Assembly: GCA_050728495.1 (NCBI GenBank)
Contig: JBOHJJ010000052.1
Location: 1-13,604 of the forward strand
DNA length: 13,604 bases
DNA from: Methylovirgula sp050728495
Lineage (GTDB): Bacteria > Pseudomonadota > Alphaproteobacteria > Rhizobiales > Beijerinckiaceae
Direction: 5' to 3'
In this document: positions 6,304-13,384 of the stretch, in pieces
Layout: each line of letters starts with the position of its first letter
How positions within the stretch are numbered: the first letter of the stretch is position 1
Translations under genes and position numbers: made by a program
Notes under the pieces: generated by a model
What the model was told of the DNA's origin: nothing
What the model saw: only the letters and a program-made list of their open reading frames with translations
The model's database searches: none

Positions 6304-6855
6304 CTATTTTGCGTCGACGGCGAGCTGCATCTTTACGATCTTATCGGGATTGGTGACCATCCCGTTCTCATCTTTGTTGCCTTTCTTAATTTTGTCGACG
6401 ACGTCCATGCCGGAGATCACCTGGCCGAAGACGGTATAGTGGCCGTCGAGGAACTCCGAATCGGCGAGGCAGATGAAAAACTGCGAATTGCCGGAATTCG
6501 GATCCGCGGCGCGCGCCATGCCGACGGTGCCGCGCTTGAAAGGTGCGTTGGAGAATTCCGCCGGCACGTTGGGCAGATCGGATCCGCCGGTTCCGGTGCC
6601 CGTGGGATCGCCCGTCTGTGCCATGAACCCGTCGATCACCCGGTGAAAGACGATGCCGTTGTAGAAGCCGCGCTTCGTGAGAGTCTTGATCTGCGCCACG
6701 GTCTTTGGCGCGAGGTCGGGGCGCAGCAGGATGGTGATCCGGCCGTTCTTGGTGTCGAGATAGATCGTGTTGGCGAGGTTGGATTCGGCGGCGAGCGGCG
6801 CCGCGAAAAGCGTGAAGGCGAGGGCGAGAAAGAGGCTGCGTCGGTTCAAGCTCAT
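6304..6855 (-). CDS. Secreted peptidyl-prolyl cis-trans isomerase (cyclophilin)
   Basis: A periplasmic cyclophilin of 183 residues. Residues 1-23 form a Sec signal peptide (N-terminal RR, hydrophobic LFLALAFTLFAAP, cleavage likely after LAA). The mature domain has FHRVI (70-74, catalytic R72), FMAQTG (77-82), SGNSQFFICLADSEFLD (121-137) and YTVFGQV (140-146), with Phe where the cytoplasmic paralogue has Trp. The ATG at 6853-6855 overlaps the coaD stop as ATGA, so it is translationally coupled to coaD. It converges with petA, leaving 10 bp between stops. It could be named ppiA, but I leave the symbol open because alphaproteobacterial naming varies. Confidence 0.94.
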   Translation of the reverse strand: MSLNRRSLFLALAFTLFAAPLAAESNLANTIYLDTKNGRITILLRPDLAPKTVAQIKTLTKRGFYNGIVFHRVIDGFMAQTGDPTGTGTGGSDLPNVPAEFSNAPFKRGTVGMARAADPNSGNSQFFICLADSEFLDGHYTVFGQVISGMDVVDKIKKGNKDENGMVTNPDKIVKMQLAVDAK

Positions 6856-7370
6856 GGTTCATCCGTCCTTGGGGTTTTTGCGTATTTGGCCGCGAGGGCA
6901 GTTGCGACAATGTCGGGTACGAAGCTCGAGACGTCGCCGCCGAGCTGCGCGATTTGGCGGACCAATGTCGCGGCAATGTGGCGGACGCCGGGCGATGCGG
7001 CGAGAAAGACCGTGGGAATTTCGGGCGCCAACACGGCGTTCGCGCCGGCCATCTGCATTTCGTAGTCGAGATCGGTGCCGTCGCGCAGACCGCGCAGCAG
7101 CAGGCTCGCGCCGGCCTGCCGCGCCGCCTCGACGGCCAGACCCGAGAAGGTCAGAACCGAGAGCTTGCAGGACTGTGGGCCGGCAAGGCGTCCGCAAGCC
7201 TGGCGCACGAGCTCGGCGCGCTCCTCGGCGGAAAAGAGCGGCGCCTTGTCCGGATGCACGCCGATTGCGACGACAAGCTCGTCGCAAAATCGGGCGGCGC
7301 GCGTGATGATGTCGACGTGGCCGTTGGTGAGAGGATCGAACGTGCCGGTGTAGAACGCTTTGCGGATCAT
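6852..7370 (-). CDS. coaD: Phosphopantetheine adenylyltransferase
   Basis: Transfers AMP from ATP to 4'-phosphopantetheine, the fourth step of coenzyme A synthesis, in the cytoplasm. The 172-residue nucleotidyltransferase has the signature TGTFDPLTNGH (8-18) with the T/HxGH motif TNGH at 15-18, then RGLRDGTDLDYEMQMAGAN (93-111), and VRHIAATLVRQIA (129-141), which corresponds to the ISSSLVR segment of the family. The ATG at 7368-7370 is preceded by AGGA at good spacing. The last 12 residues look variable. It overlaps the secreted cyclophilin by 4 bp and lies 114 bp downstream of gyrA; gyrA-coaD-cyclophilin is a conserved alphaproteobacterial order. Confidence 0.97.
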   Translation of the reverse strand: MIRKAFYTGTFDPLTNGHVDIITRAARFCDELVVAIGVHPDKAPLFSAEERAELVRQACGRLAGPQSCKLSVLTFSGLAVEAARQAGASLLLRGLRDGTDLDYEMQMAGANAVLAPEIPTVFLAASPGVRHIAATLVRQIAQLGGDVSSFVPDIVATALAAKYAKTPRTDEP

Positions 7371-7484
7371 CCGTCCTGTCTAGCGGAGGGCGGAGCAGGG
7401 GGCAAATGCGGGGCCTAACGTTGCCGCTTGAGGGGGGCGGACGCATCAAAGGCGTCGCTTGAGCGTCAATATTTTCGCGACGGT

Positions 7485-10247
7485 TTAGGCCTCTGCCGAG
7501 TCTCCATTCCCGGCTTCCTCTTCGCTGATGCGTTCGACGCCGACGACACGCTCGCCGTCCGCGGTGTTGAAGACGATCACGCCTTGCGTGCTGCGGCCGG
7601 CGACGCGAATGTCTTCGACCGGGCAGCGGATCAGCCGCCCACCGTCGGTCACCAGCATGATTTCGTCGCTTTCTTCGACCGGCATAGAGGCGACCAGCGG
7701 CCCGTTTCGTTGGTTGACCGCCATAGCGACGATACCTTTGCCGCCGCGCCCGGTGATCCGATATTCGAAGGACGAGGTCCGCTTGCCGTAACCCTTCGAG
7801 GAAATCGTCAGGATAATTTCTTCGGCCGCCGACATTTGCGCGTAACGGTCGGGCGCGAGCGGCGCGGCTTGCGTGTCCTCGCCGCCGTTTTCCTCGCTTG
7901 GCGTCTCGCTGGCGACCTCGCTTGCGCCTTCCTGCGCGGACTCGAGAGAAGTCTCGCCGGCGATGGCGCGGCGCATCTTGAGATAGGCCATGCGCTCGCC
8001 GCTTTCCGCCTCGATATGGCGGAGGATGGCGAGCGAGATCATCCGGTCGCCTTCGCCAAGTGCGATGCCGCGCACGCCCATCGAGTCGCGGCCTTTGAAG
8101 ACGCGCACGTCGGTAACTGGGAAGCGGATGCATTGCCCGTTGGCGGTGGTCAGCAGCACGTCGTCGCTCTCGGTGCAGATCTGCACGTCGACGATCTCTT
8201 CGCCCGCGTCGAGCCGCATGGCGAGTTTGCCGGAACGGTTCACCTGCGTGAAATCGGAGAGCTTGTTGCGGCGCACCGAGCCGCGCGTTGTCGCGAACAT
8301 CACGTCGAGCTTGCCCCACTGCGACTCGTCTTCGGGCAGCGGCATGATGGTGGTGATCCGCTCGCCCTGCTCGAGCGGCAGGATGTTGACCAGCGCCTTG
8401 CCGCGCGCTTGCGGGGCGGCGAGCAGCATCCGCCAGACCTTTTCTTTATAGACTTGGCCGAGCGAGGAAAAGAACAGAACCGGCGTATGCGTGGAGGCGA
8501 TGAACAGCCGCGCGACGAAATCCTCATCGCGCGTCTGCATGCCGGCGCGGCCCTTGCCGCCGCGCCGTTGCGCGCGGTAGGTCGAAAGCGGCACGCGCTT
8601 GATGTAGCCGGCGTGCGATACGGTGACCACCATGTCCTCGCGCTGGATTAAGTCTTCGTCCTCGAATTCGGCGTCGGCATCGCTGTCGAGGATCAACGTG
8701 CGGCGCGCCGTAGCATGCGCCGCTTTGATGGCCGCGAGCTCGTCCTTGATGATCGCGAAAAGGCGGGCGCGCGAGTGCAGGATGTCGAGATAGTCGGTGA
8801 TCTCGGCGGCGAGCTTCTGCAGCGCCTCGGCGATCTCCTCGCGCCCCAGCGCGGTCAACCTCTGCAGGCGCAGGTCGAGAATTCCGCGCGCTTGCGCCTC
8901 CGATAGGCGGCAGACGCCCGATTCGGAGAGCGCGTGACGCGGATCGGCGATCAGCGCGACAAGCGGCGCCATGTCGTGCGCCGGCCATTCGCGGGTCATC
9001 AACGCCTCGCGCGCCGCCGCGGCGTCGGGAGATGAGCGGATCAAGCGCACCACTTCGTCGATGTTGGCGACGGCGATCGCCAACCCGACTTGGAGATGCG
9101 CCGCGTCGCGCGCCTTATTCAGCTTGAACTTGGTTCGCCGGGTGACCACTTCCTCGCGAAAATCCACGAACGCGGTCAAGAAATCTTTGAGCGTTAGCGT
9201 CACGGGCCTGCCGCCGTTGAGCGCGATCATGTTTGCCGGGAAAGCCGATTGCAGCGCGGTGAAGCGCCAGAGCTGGTTCAGCACCACGTCGGCGACGGCG
9301 TCGCGCTTCAATTCGATGACGATGCGCATGCCGTCGCGGTCGGATTCATCCCGCAGGTCGGCGATGCCTTCGACCTTCTTGTCACGCACCAGTTCGGCGA
9401 TGCGTTCGAGCAGGACCGCCTTGTTGACCTGATAGGGGATCTCGGTGACGATCAGCGCCTCGCGCTCCTTACGGATCTCCTCGATCTCGACTTTGGCGCG
9501 CACCATGATGGAGCCGCGCCCCAAGTGATAGGCGGCGCGGATACCGGCGTGGCCGAGAATCGTTCCGCCGGTCGGAAAATCCGGGCCGGGGATGATCGCC
9601 ATCAGATCTTCGATGGAAATATCCGGCTGCTCGATGAGCGCGATCACCGCATCGATCACCTCGCCGAGATTGTGCGGCGGGATGTTGGTCGCCATACCGA
9701 CCGCTATGCCGCCGGCGCCGTTGACGAGCAGGTTCGGATATTTCGCCGGCAGGACCACGGGCTCGCGCTCGCGCCCGTCGTAGTTCGGCTGAAAGTCGAC
9801 CGTCTCGGCATCGAGATCGTCGAGGAGGGGAATGGCGGCCGTCGCGAGCCGCACCTCGGTGTAGCGTTCCGCCGCCGGCGGATCGCCGTCGACCGAGCCG
9901 AAATTACCTTGGCCGTCAATCAACGGCAGGCGCATTGAGAAAGGCTGCGCCATGCGCACCAGCGCGTCGTAGATCGCCAGATTGCCGTGCGGGTGATATT
10001 TGCCCATCGTGTCGCCGGTGACGCGCGCCGATTTGTTGTAGGCGCGATCCGGCGTGTAGTTGTTCTCGTACATCGAATAGAGGATGCGCCGATGCACCGG
10101 CTTCAAGCCGTCGCGCACGTCGGGCAGGGCGCGGCTGACGATCACGCTCATCGCGTAATCGAGATAGCTGCGGCGCATTTCGTCGGAAATGGAAACCGGC
10201 CGGATGTCGGAGCCGGGAGCTCTTCCGGTGTCGTCTTCAGAGGCCAA
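7485..10247 (-). CDS. gyrA: DNA gyrase subunit A
   Basis: Breaks and rejoins DNA in the A2B2 gyrase that introduces negative supercoils. The 920-residue protein has the winged-helix/tower region with catalytic Y129 in AAERYTEVRL, the GyrA box QRRGGKG at 560-566 that marks a true gyrase, and a C-terminal beta-pinwheel. An acidic insert at about 763-800 separates pinwheel blades, as in other alphaproteobacteria. The quinolone-determining region reads HPHGNLAIYD: N89 and L90 stand where E. coli has D82 and S83, while D94 (E. coli D87) is kept. The start is TTG at 10245-10247. An in-frame stop lies seven codons upstream, and the only other start-like codon there is CTG, so TTG is the best choice although no clear Shine-Dalgarno is seen. 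Confidence 0.97.
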   Translation of the reverse strand: MASEDDTGRAPGSDIRPVSISDEMRRSYLDYAMSVIVSRALPDVRDGLKPVHRRILYSMYENNYTPDRAYNKSARVTGDTMGKYHPHGNLAIYDALVRMAQPFSMRLPLIDGQGNFGSVDGDPPAAERYTEVRLATAAIPLLDDLDAETVDFQPNYDGREREPVVLPAKYPNLLVNGAGGIAVGMATNIPPHNLGEVIDAVIALIEQPDISIEDLMAIIPGPDFPTGGTILGHAGIRAAYHLGRGSIMVRAKVEIEEIRKEREALIVTEIPYQVNKAVLLERIAELVRDKKVEGIADLRDESDRDGMRIVIELKRDAVADVVLNQLWRFTALQSAFPANMIALNGGRPVTLTLKDFLTAFVDFREEVVTRRTKFKLNKARDAAHLQVGLAIAVANIDEVVRLIRSSPDAAAAREALMTREWPAHDMAPLVALIADPRHALSESGVCRLSEAQARGILDLRLQRLTALGREEIAEALQKLAAEITDYLDILHSRARLFAIIKDELAAIKAAHATARRTLILDSDADAEFEDEDLIQREDMVVTVSHAGYIKRVPLSTYRAQRRGGKGRAGMQTRDEDFVARLFIASTHTPVLFFSSLGQVYKEKVWRMLLAAPQARGKALVNILPLEQGERITTIMPLPEDESQWGKLDVMFATTRGSVRRNKLSDFTQVNRSGKLAMRLDAGEEIVDVQICTESDDVLLTTANGQCIRFPVTDVRVFKGRDSMGVRGIALGEGDRMISLAILRHIEAESGERMAYLKMRRAIAGETSLESAQEGASEVASETPSEENGGEDTQAAPLAPDRYAQMSAAEEIILTISSKGYGKRTSSFEYRITGRGGKGIVAMAVNQRNGPLVASMPVEESDEIMLVTDGGRLIRCPVEDIRVAGRSTQGVIVFNTADGERVVGVERISEEEAGNGDSAEA

Positions 10248-10377
10248 GGAGAAGAAATCCAGAGGTTAGGAAAGCAGTGCTTTCAATATAGGCGAATCGC
10301 CCGCGAATTGCCAGTCAAGGTGCGACGAAACGCGGCAAGAAGAAGACATGTTTTCAAGCATTTGCGCCATTGAACAG

Positions 10378-10406
10378 AATGCACACAGGCGTTTGAGGAC
10401 TGTCAA
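10378..10406 (-). promoter_or_regulatory. Candidate gyrA promoter
   Basis: On the minus strand a perfect TTGACA (10401-10406) is followed after exactly 17 bp by TGCATT (10378-10383) as a weak -10. The transcript would start near 10371, with a leader of roughly 125 nt before the TTG start. The -35 is strong and the -10 poor, so this is a candidate only. Confidence 0.4.
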
Positions 10407-10476
10407 GCAAAAGCAACACTTTCTCGGCCGAAGCGATCCCCGCATCTTCGCCTGCAGCCAAATCGGGCGCGTCGGT

Positions 10477-10520
10477 CTCACCCTTCGAGACGCGCGCTTT
10501 GCGCGTTCTTCAGGGTGAGG
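10477..10520 (-). repeat. REP-like palindromic repeat, copy B
   Basis: Outer arms CTCACCCT and AGGGTGAG pair perfectly, and the inner arms ACGCGC and GCGCGT pair around a short loop, giving a long cruciform-capable hairpin. Read on the minus strand it aligns with copy A and copy C. It forms an inverted pair with copy C, 23 bp away, between ssb and gyrA. Confidence 0.7.
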
Positions 10521-10543
10521 GCTCGTGGCTGCTGCTTAGGAGC

Positions 10544-10586
10544 CCTCATGCTGAGGAGCTCACGAAGGGAGCGTCTCGAAGATGAG
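10544..10586 (+). repeat. REP-like palindromic repeat, copy C
   Basis: Starts CCTCATGCTGAGGAGCTC and ends GTCTCGAAGATGAG, six bases from the ssb stop. It has the same head and CTCGAAG tail as copies A and B, opposite in orientation to B, making a two-unit cluster like the paired REP arrangements of other bacteria. Possible roles are mRNA 3' protection of ssb or a gyrase or nucleoid-protein target; neither can be shown from sequence. Confidence 0.7.
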
Positions 10587-10591
10587 AAATC

Positions 10592-11089
10592 TCAGAACGG
10601 AATGTCGTCGTCGATCATTTCCGAGACGTGGCCGGGGCGTTTCTCCGTCTCCATCGGCGAGAAATGGCCGAAATTGCCAGCGCTCGCGACATCGAGCGCG
10701 CCACCGCGATCCTCGGGCGCTTCGCTGCGCGCGCCGCCGCGGCTATCGAGCAAGGTGAGCTCGCCGCGGAAACGCTGCAGCACGACCTCGGTCGTGCGCC
10801 GCTGATTGCCGTCGCGATCGGCATATTCGCGCGTTTGCAATTGGCCCTCGATGTAGATCTTCGAGCCCTTCTTGCAATATTGCTCGGCGATCTTGCCGAG
10901 GTTCTCATTGTAGATGACGACGTTGTGCCACTCGGTGCGCTCCTTGCGCTCGCCGGTCGCTTTGTCGCGCCAGGAATCCGTCGTCGCCAGGCTGAAACTC
11001 ACGACGGAATCGCCCGAGTTCAACCGCCGCACTTCGGGATCGCGGCCCAGATTGCCGATCAATATGACCTTGTTGACGCTTCCCGACAT
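10592..11089 (-). CDS. ssb: Single-stranded DNA-binding protein
   Basis: Coats single-stranded DNA in replication, recombination and repair and recruits partners through its tail. The 165-residue protein has the N-terminal OB fold (MSGSVNKVILIGNLGRDPEVR at the start, W40, TEWHNVV at 52-58, KIYIEGQLQTREY at 77-89), a short Gly/Ser/acidic linker from about 116, and the acidic tip DDDIPF that docks repair enzymes. The ATG at 11087-11089 follows GGAGAAG. In many alphaproteobacteria ssb faces uvrA across a shared SOS promoter; here the divergent neighbour is an unknown secreted protein, but an SOS box remains in the gap (112 bp from the ssb start), so LexA control of ssb is plausible. Confidence 0.97.
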   Translation of the reverse strand: MSGSVNKVILIGNLGRDPEVRRLNSGDSVVSFSLATTDSWRDKATGERKERTEWHNVVIYNENLGKIAEQYCKKGSKIYIEGQLQTREYADRDGNQRRTTEVVLQRFRGELTLLDSRGGARSEAPEDRGGALDVASAGNFGHFSPMETEKRPGHVSEMIDDDIPF

Positions 11090-11179
11090 GGCACTTCTCC
11101 ATCACTCTCCGAAAATCCAAATGACCTTATCTGCAACCTCGGGCCGGTGCGCTCGGCGCGCCCTTTGTCCACAAGCGAA

Positions 11180-11208
11180 TTGACAAGCGGGCGCTTAGAT
11201 GTTCTACT
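11180..11208 (+). promoter_or_regulatory. Promoter reading toward the unknown secreted protein gene
   Basis: A perfect TTGACA (11180-11185) is followed after 17 bp by TCTACT (11203-11208, four of six matches to TATAAT). Transcription would begin near 11215, about 135 bp before the ATG at 11350. The -10 lies inside the SOS box, so LexA binding would block the polymerase. Confidence 0.55.
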
Positions 11209-11215
11209 TTTGTTC
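11201..11215 (+). promoter_or_regulatory. LexA (SOS) box, alphaproteobacterial type
   Basis: GTTC at 11201-11204 and GTTC at 11212-11215 are separated by exactly seven bases, the GTTC-N7-GTTC direct repeat known for alphaproteobacterial LexA. It overlaps the -10 of the plus-strand promoter and lies upstream of ssb on the other strand. Context (ssb being a known SOS gene in several bacteria) raises the chance that it is real. Confidence 0.7.
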
Positions 11216-11336
11216 TAGCAGGCACGCTCTCTCAACGCAAGGGGATTTTGGGCAGACCGGCTGGTTTGCACAAGGGAGCTCGCATTTTGAACTCGGCAGT
11301 TTGCCTTTGCGCTCGTGTTGGGGCGAGCGCCGTCGC

Positions 11337-11343
11337 GGAGGAG
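11337..11343 (+). promoter_or_regulatory. Ribosome-binding site deciding the start at 11350
   Basis: GGAGGAG lies six bases before the ATG at 11350. The open frame extends back to 11248, but this site and the signal peptide that follows favour 11350. Confidence 0.7.
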
Positions 11344-11349
11344 CAAGCA

Positions 11350-11841
11350 ATGGTTCGCAGTTCTTTGTTTCTGATCGCGCTGCTGGCGGCGGCGCCGGCC
11401 TTGGCGCAAGAGCCGACGGGTTGCGGCACGCTCAAATGGCCGCTCGACAAAGAGCGCGCTCTGCTCGCCAAGCCATCGGAGGTCGCCTCCGGCGCCGGGG
11501 GCATGCAAACGCTGCGCCCGGTCGCCGTGACCTTGCAGCCGCTCGCCGCCGCGAAATTGCCGCAGGCGCCGTCGCGCAGCCCGAGATATCCGGATTCTTA
11601 CGCCGGCTTCGTTCAAGCATCCGCGCCGGCAAGCGGTACCTATCGGATCACGCTGTCGCATGGCGCTTGGATCGACGTGATCCAGGACGGGCATACGTTG
11701 AAATCCGTCGGCTTCACCGGCGCCAAAGGATGCGACGGCATCGCCAAGAGCGTGAAGCTCGATCTCGACGCCGCGCCGTATGTCATCGAGATCAGCGGAA
11801 CCTCGGCGCATAGTATCGGCCTTGTGGTGACGCCGGATTGA
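11350..11841 (+). CDS. Small secreted protein of unknown function, behind an SOS-box promoter
   Basis: A 163-residue protein with a clear Sec signal peptide (MVRSSLFLIALLAAAPALAQ, cleavage after ALA-Q near 19-20). The mature part has a Gly/Pro/Ala-rich middle and a C-terminal beta-rich domain (about 97-162: GTYRITLSHGAWIDVIQDG, then CDGIAKSVKLDLD, then APYVIEISG), which reminds me of small carbohydrate- or matrix-binding beta folds without matching one. C25 and C128 could form a disulfide in the periplasm. I do not recognise a named family; similar short secreted proteins occur in Rhizobiales as hypothetical proteins. It stands alone, convergent with the TPR gene, in the place where uvrA often sits opposite ssb. 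No enzyme motif was found. Confidence 0.85.
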   Translation: MVRSSLFLIALLAAAPALAQEPTGCGTLKWPLDKERALLAKPSEVASGAGGMQTLRPVAVTLQPLAAAKLPQAPSRSPRYPDSYAGFVQASAPASGTYRITLSHGAWIDVIQDGHTLKSVGFTGAKGCDGIAKSVKLDLDAAPYVIEISGTSAHSIGLVVTPD

Positions 11842-11883
11842 GATCGCTGCGAGGCCGTTGCACTGCGTTGCTTTTCGCCCCGT

Positions 11884-12924
11884 TCAGGGCGCCAAGCCGA
11901 GGGCCTTGAGCTCGTGGTTGGCCGCGCCCCATTCGTCGAAATATTTTGGGCAATTGCTCGCAGCGAGCCGGAAGAGGGGGACCGCCTCGTCGTTGGCGCC
12001 CGTCCGCAGCGAGAATTCGCCACCATAGAAGTCCGCCTCGCAGACTTGGCCCTTCTTTTTCGCGACATCCGGGTCGTTTGCGGCGGCTAGAACGGCGGCG
12101 AGCGTCGCTTGACCGAGGAACATGCGGATGATCGGCGTGGGCCACCTGGTCATGTCGATGTGCGAGGTCGCCTGCGGAAGACTGCTCGCGACATTGTCGC
12201 GCTTCTCGACAATGTCGAGCCATAGCGCGCTATAGGCTTGCTTCGGATCGAGCTTGCTCGCCTGGCCGACGTCGGCCAAAGCCTTGGCGAGGTCGCCTTT
12301 GTAGAGGTATGCGATGCCGCGGGTGCGGTAGCCGAGCGCATATTTGGGGTCGAGCCGCATCGCCTCGCTGCAGTCCGCGATGGCGCGGTCGAAGTCGCCT
12401 TTCGCGCTATAGGCATTGCCGCGATTGTTGTAGGCAACGGCATATTTGGGATCGAGCCGGATCGCCGCGCTATAGTCGGCGATGGCGCGGTCGAAGTCGC
12501 CTTTGGCATTATAGGCGCTGCCGCGATTGTTGTAGGCAACGGCAAATTTGGGATCGAGCAGGATCGCCGCATTGAAATCGGCAATGGCGCGGTCGAGGTC
12601 GCCCTTGTCGTCATAGGCGGTGCCGCGGTTGTAATAGACGGTGGCTAGATTAGGATCGAGCCCGAGCGCTTGGTCGAAGTCGGCGATGGCGCGGTCGAAG
12701 TCACCTTTCGCGCTATAGGCATTGCCCCGATTATTGTAGGCGACGGCGAGGTTGTTTGACGTTTCCCGGCCCGACTGGATCAATATCGTGCAGGCCTCGA
12801 TCCGCTCGCCCAAATCGGTATTTTCGGTGCAGCTTCCCCATTGCGGCGCAAGCTGAGCGTTGGCTCCGGCCGCCGGCAGCATTATTGCAGCGAAAACAAG
12901 GATGCCGAGCAGTCGAAAACGCAT
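11884..12924 (-). CDS. Secreted tetratricopeptide-repeat protein
   Basis: A 346-residue periplasmic or lipid-free exported protein. Residues 1-24 are a Sec signal peptide (MRFRLLGILVFAAIMLPAAGANAQ, cleavage after ANA). A short segment with C32 and C45 follows, then five consecutive 34-residue TPR units at 59-92, 93-126, 127-160, 161-194 and 195-228, each built on AYNNRGNAYSAKGDFDRAIAD. The C-terminal part (about 229-346, with C295 and C325) contains a sixth, divergent helical pair around EADFYGGEFSLRTGANDEAVPLFRLA, as in NlpI-like TPR proteins. TPR arrays usually bind protein partners; the partner is unknown. The ATG at 12922-12924 follows GGAG and begins the signal peptide; the frame is open to 13044, but that extension is rejected. 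Stops of this gene and the upstream plus-strand gene are 42 bp apart. Confidence 0.9.
   Translation of the reverse strand: MRFRLLGILVFAAIMLPAAGANAQLAPQWGSCTENTDLGERIEACTILIQSGRETSNNLAVAYNNRGNAYSAKGDFDRAIADFDQALGLDPNLATVYYNRGTAYDDKGDLDRAIADFNAAILLDPKFAVAYNNRGSAYNAKGDFDRAIADYSAAIRLDPKYAVAYNNRGNAYSAKGDFDRAIADCSEAMRLDPKYALGYRTRGIAYLYKGDLAKALADVGQASKLDPKQAYSALWLDIVEKRDNVASSLPQATSHIDMTRWPTPIIRMFLGQATLAAVLAAANDPDVAKKKGQVCEADFYGGEFSLRTGANDEAVPLFRLAASNCPKYFDEWGAANHELKALGLAP
12241..12750 (-). repeat. Five tandem 102-bp repeats inside the TPR gene
   Basis: Each unit encodes one 34-residue TPR. Similarity extends to the DNA: segments such as GCGATGGCGCGGTCGAAGTC (plus-strand sense) recur almost unchanged in four units, and units 1 and 4 encode identical stretches. 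This suggests recent expansion or gene conversion rather than old, diverged repeats, so copy number may vary between strains. Confidence 0.8.
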
Positions 12925-13384
12925 GTCTGGCTCCGGGTTCTGCGAATTTCGGGCCTGATAGCCGTTCCGGCTCATGACAGCGCACGGCCCAAGGCGCTGT
13001 TCAAGTGGATTCGCGCCGCGCCCGCCTTCCTGTTGCGATTTCACTCTTCAGCGGCCGAGCATTGGCTTTGCTTGATCGGCTGCCGCCTGTGGCGCCACGT
13101 CCTCCGCCGCCGGTCCCGCATCGAGCGCCGCCGCCAGTTTCCCCCAAGCTCCCCCTCCGACCAGGAGATGACAATGGTCGCGACGCCATTGCTGATGAAA
13201 TTCATCCGCGCCCCTGCACCTGGCAAGCCGCGACGGTGACCACGTTCGCGTACATTGCGCGCGCGCGAATATCGCCGACCTGGATGTTGATCAAGGATCA
13301 GGCGCGGAATCCGGAATTGCCGGGCTGATCGCCAGATGCCAAAAGAAGTTCGCTAGTTGGGCGCAATCGTGCGAAGCCTCCAGA
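12925..13384. other. Gene-poor stretch between the TPR gene and the right-edge gene
   Basis: No intact gene is seen in these 460 bp. The part at 13048-13220 is a decayed dicarboxylate symporter end (separate entry). The short frames on either strand here are Arg/Pro-rich or interrupted. The remaining 13221-13384 may hold more decayed sequence and the promoter of the gene starting at 13385, but I could not identify either. Confidence 0.5.
13048..13220 (-). pseudogene. 3' remnant of a DctA-type dicarboxylate/cation symporter
   Basis: On the minus strand one frame gives ARMNFISNGVATIVISWSEGEL, which matches the conserved end of DctA-family C4-dicarboxylate symporters (E. coli ends LTNFVGNGVATIVVAKWVKELD, from memory). 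The frame then breaks in a run of five Gs (13141-13145 on the plus strand as C). Adding one base restores GKLAAALDAGPAAEDV and a tail to a TGA at 13048-13050, the expected place for a DctA C-terminus. Upstream of about 13220 none of the frames gives the membrane helices that should precede, so the gene is truncated as well as frameshifted. Only the tail of a roughly 430-residue transporter remains. Confidence 0.6.

Larger units (their letters stand above)
10248..10591. other. Intergenic region between ssb and gyrA
   Basis: These 344 bp hold the probable gyrA promoter region on the gyrA-proximal side and two inverted palindromic repeats next to the ssb stop. A minus-strand frame of 71 codons (10266-10481) is not convincing: it overlaps the promoter and its Cys- and Arg-rich composition is unlike a protein. 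Confidence 0.5.

Noticed and set aside
7371..7484. Terminator between gyrA and coaD
   Set aside because: Only a 5-bp GACGC/GCGTC stem without a T run was found, so gyrA and coaD may be co-transcribed; no terminator can be claimed.
7428..8651. A 407-codon plus-strand frame opposite gyrA
   Set aside because: It is the complement of conserved gyrA codons; the product is rich in Asp, His and Arg with no motif.
13005..13328. A 107-codon plus-strand frame near the right end
   Set aside because: Pro/Arg-rich, no ribosome-binding site, and antisense to the better-supported dctA remnant.
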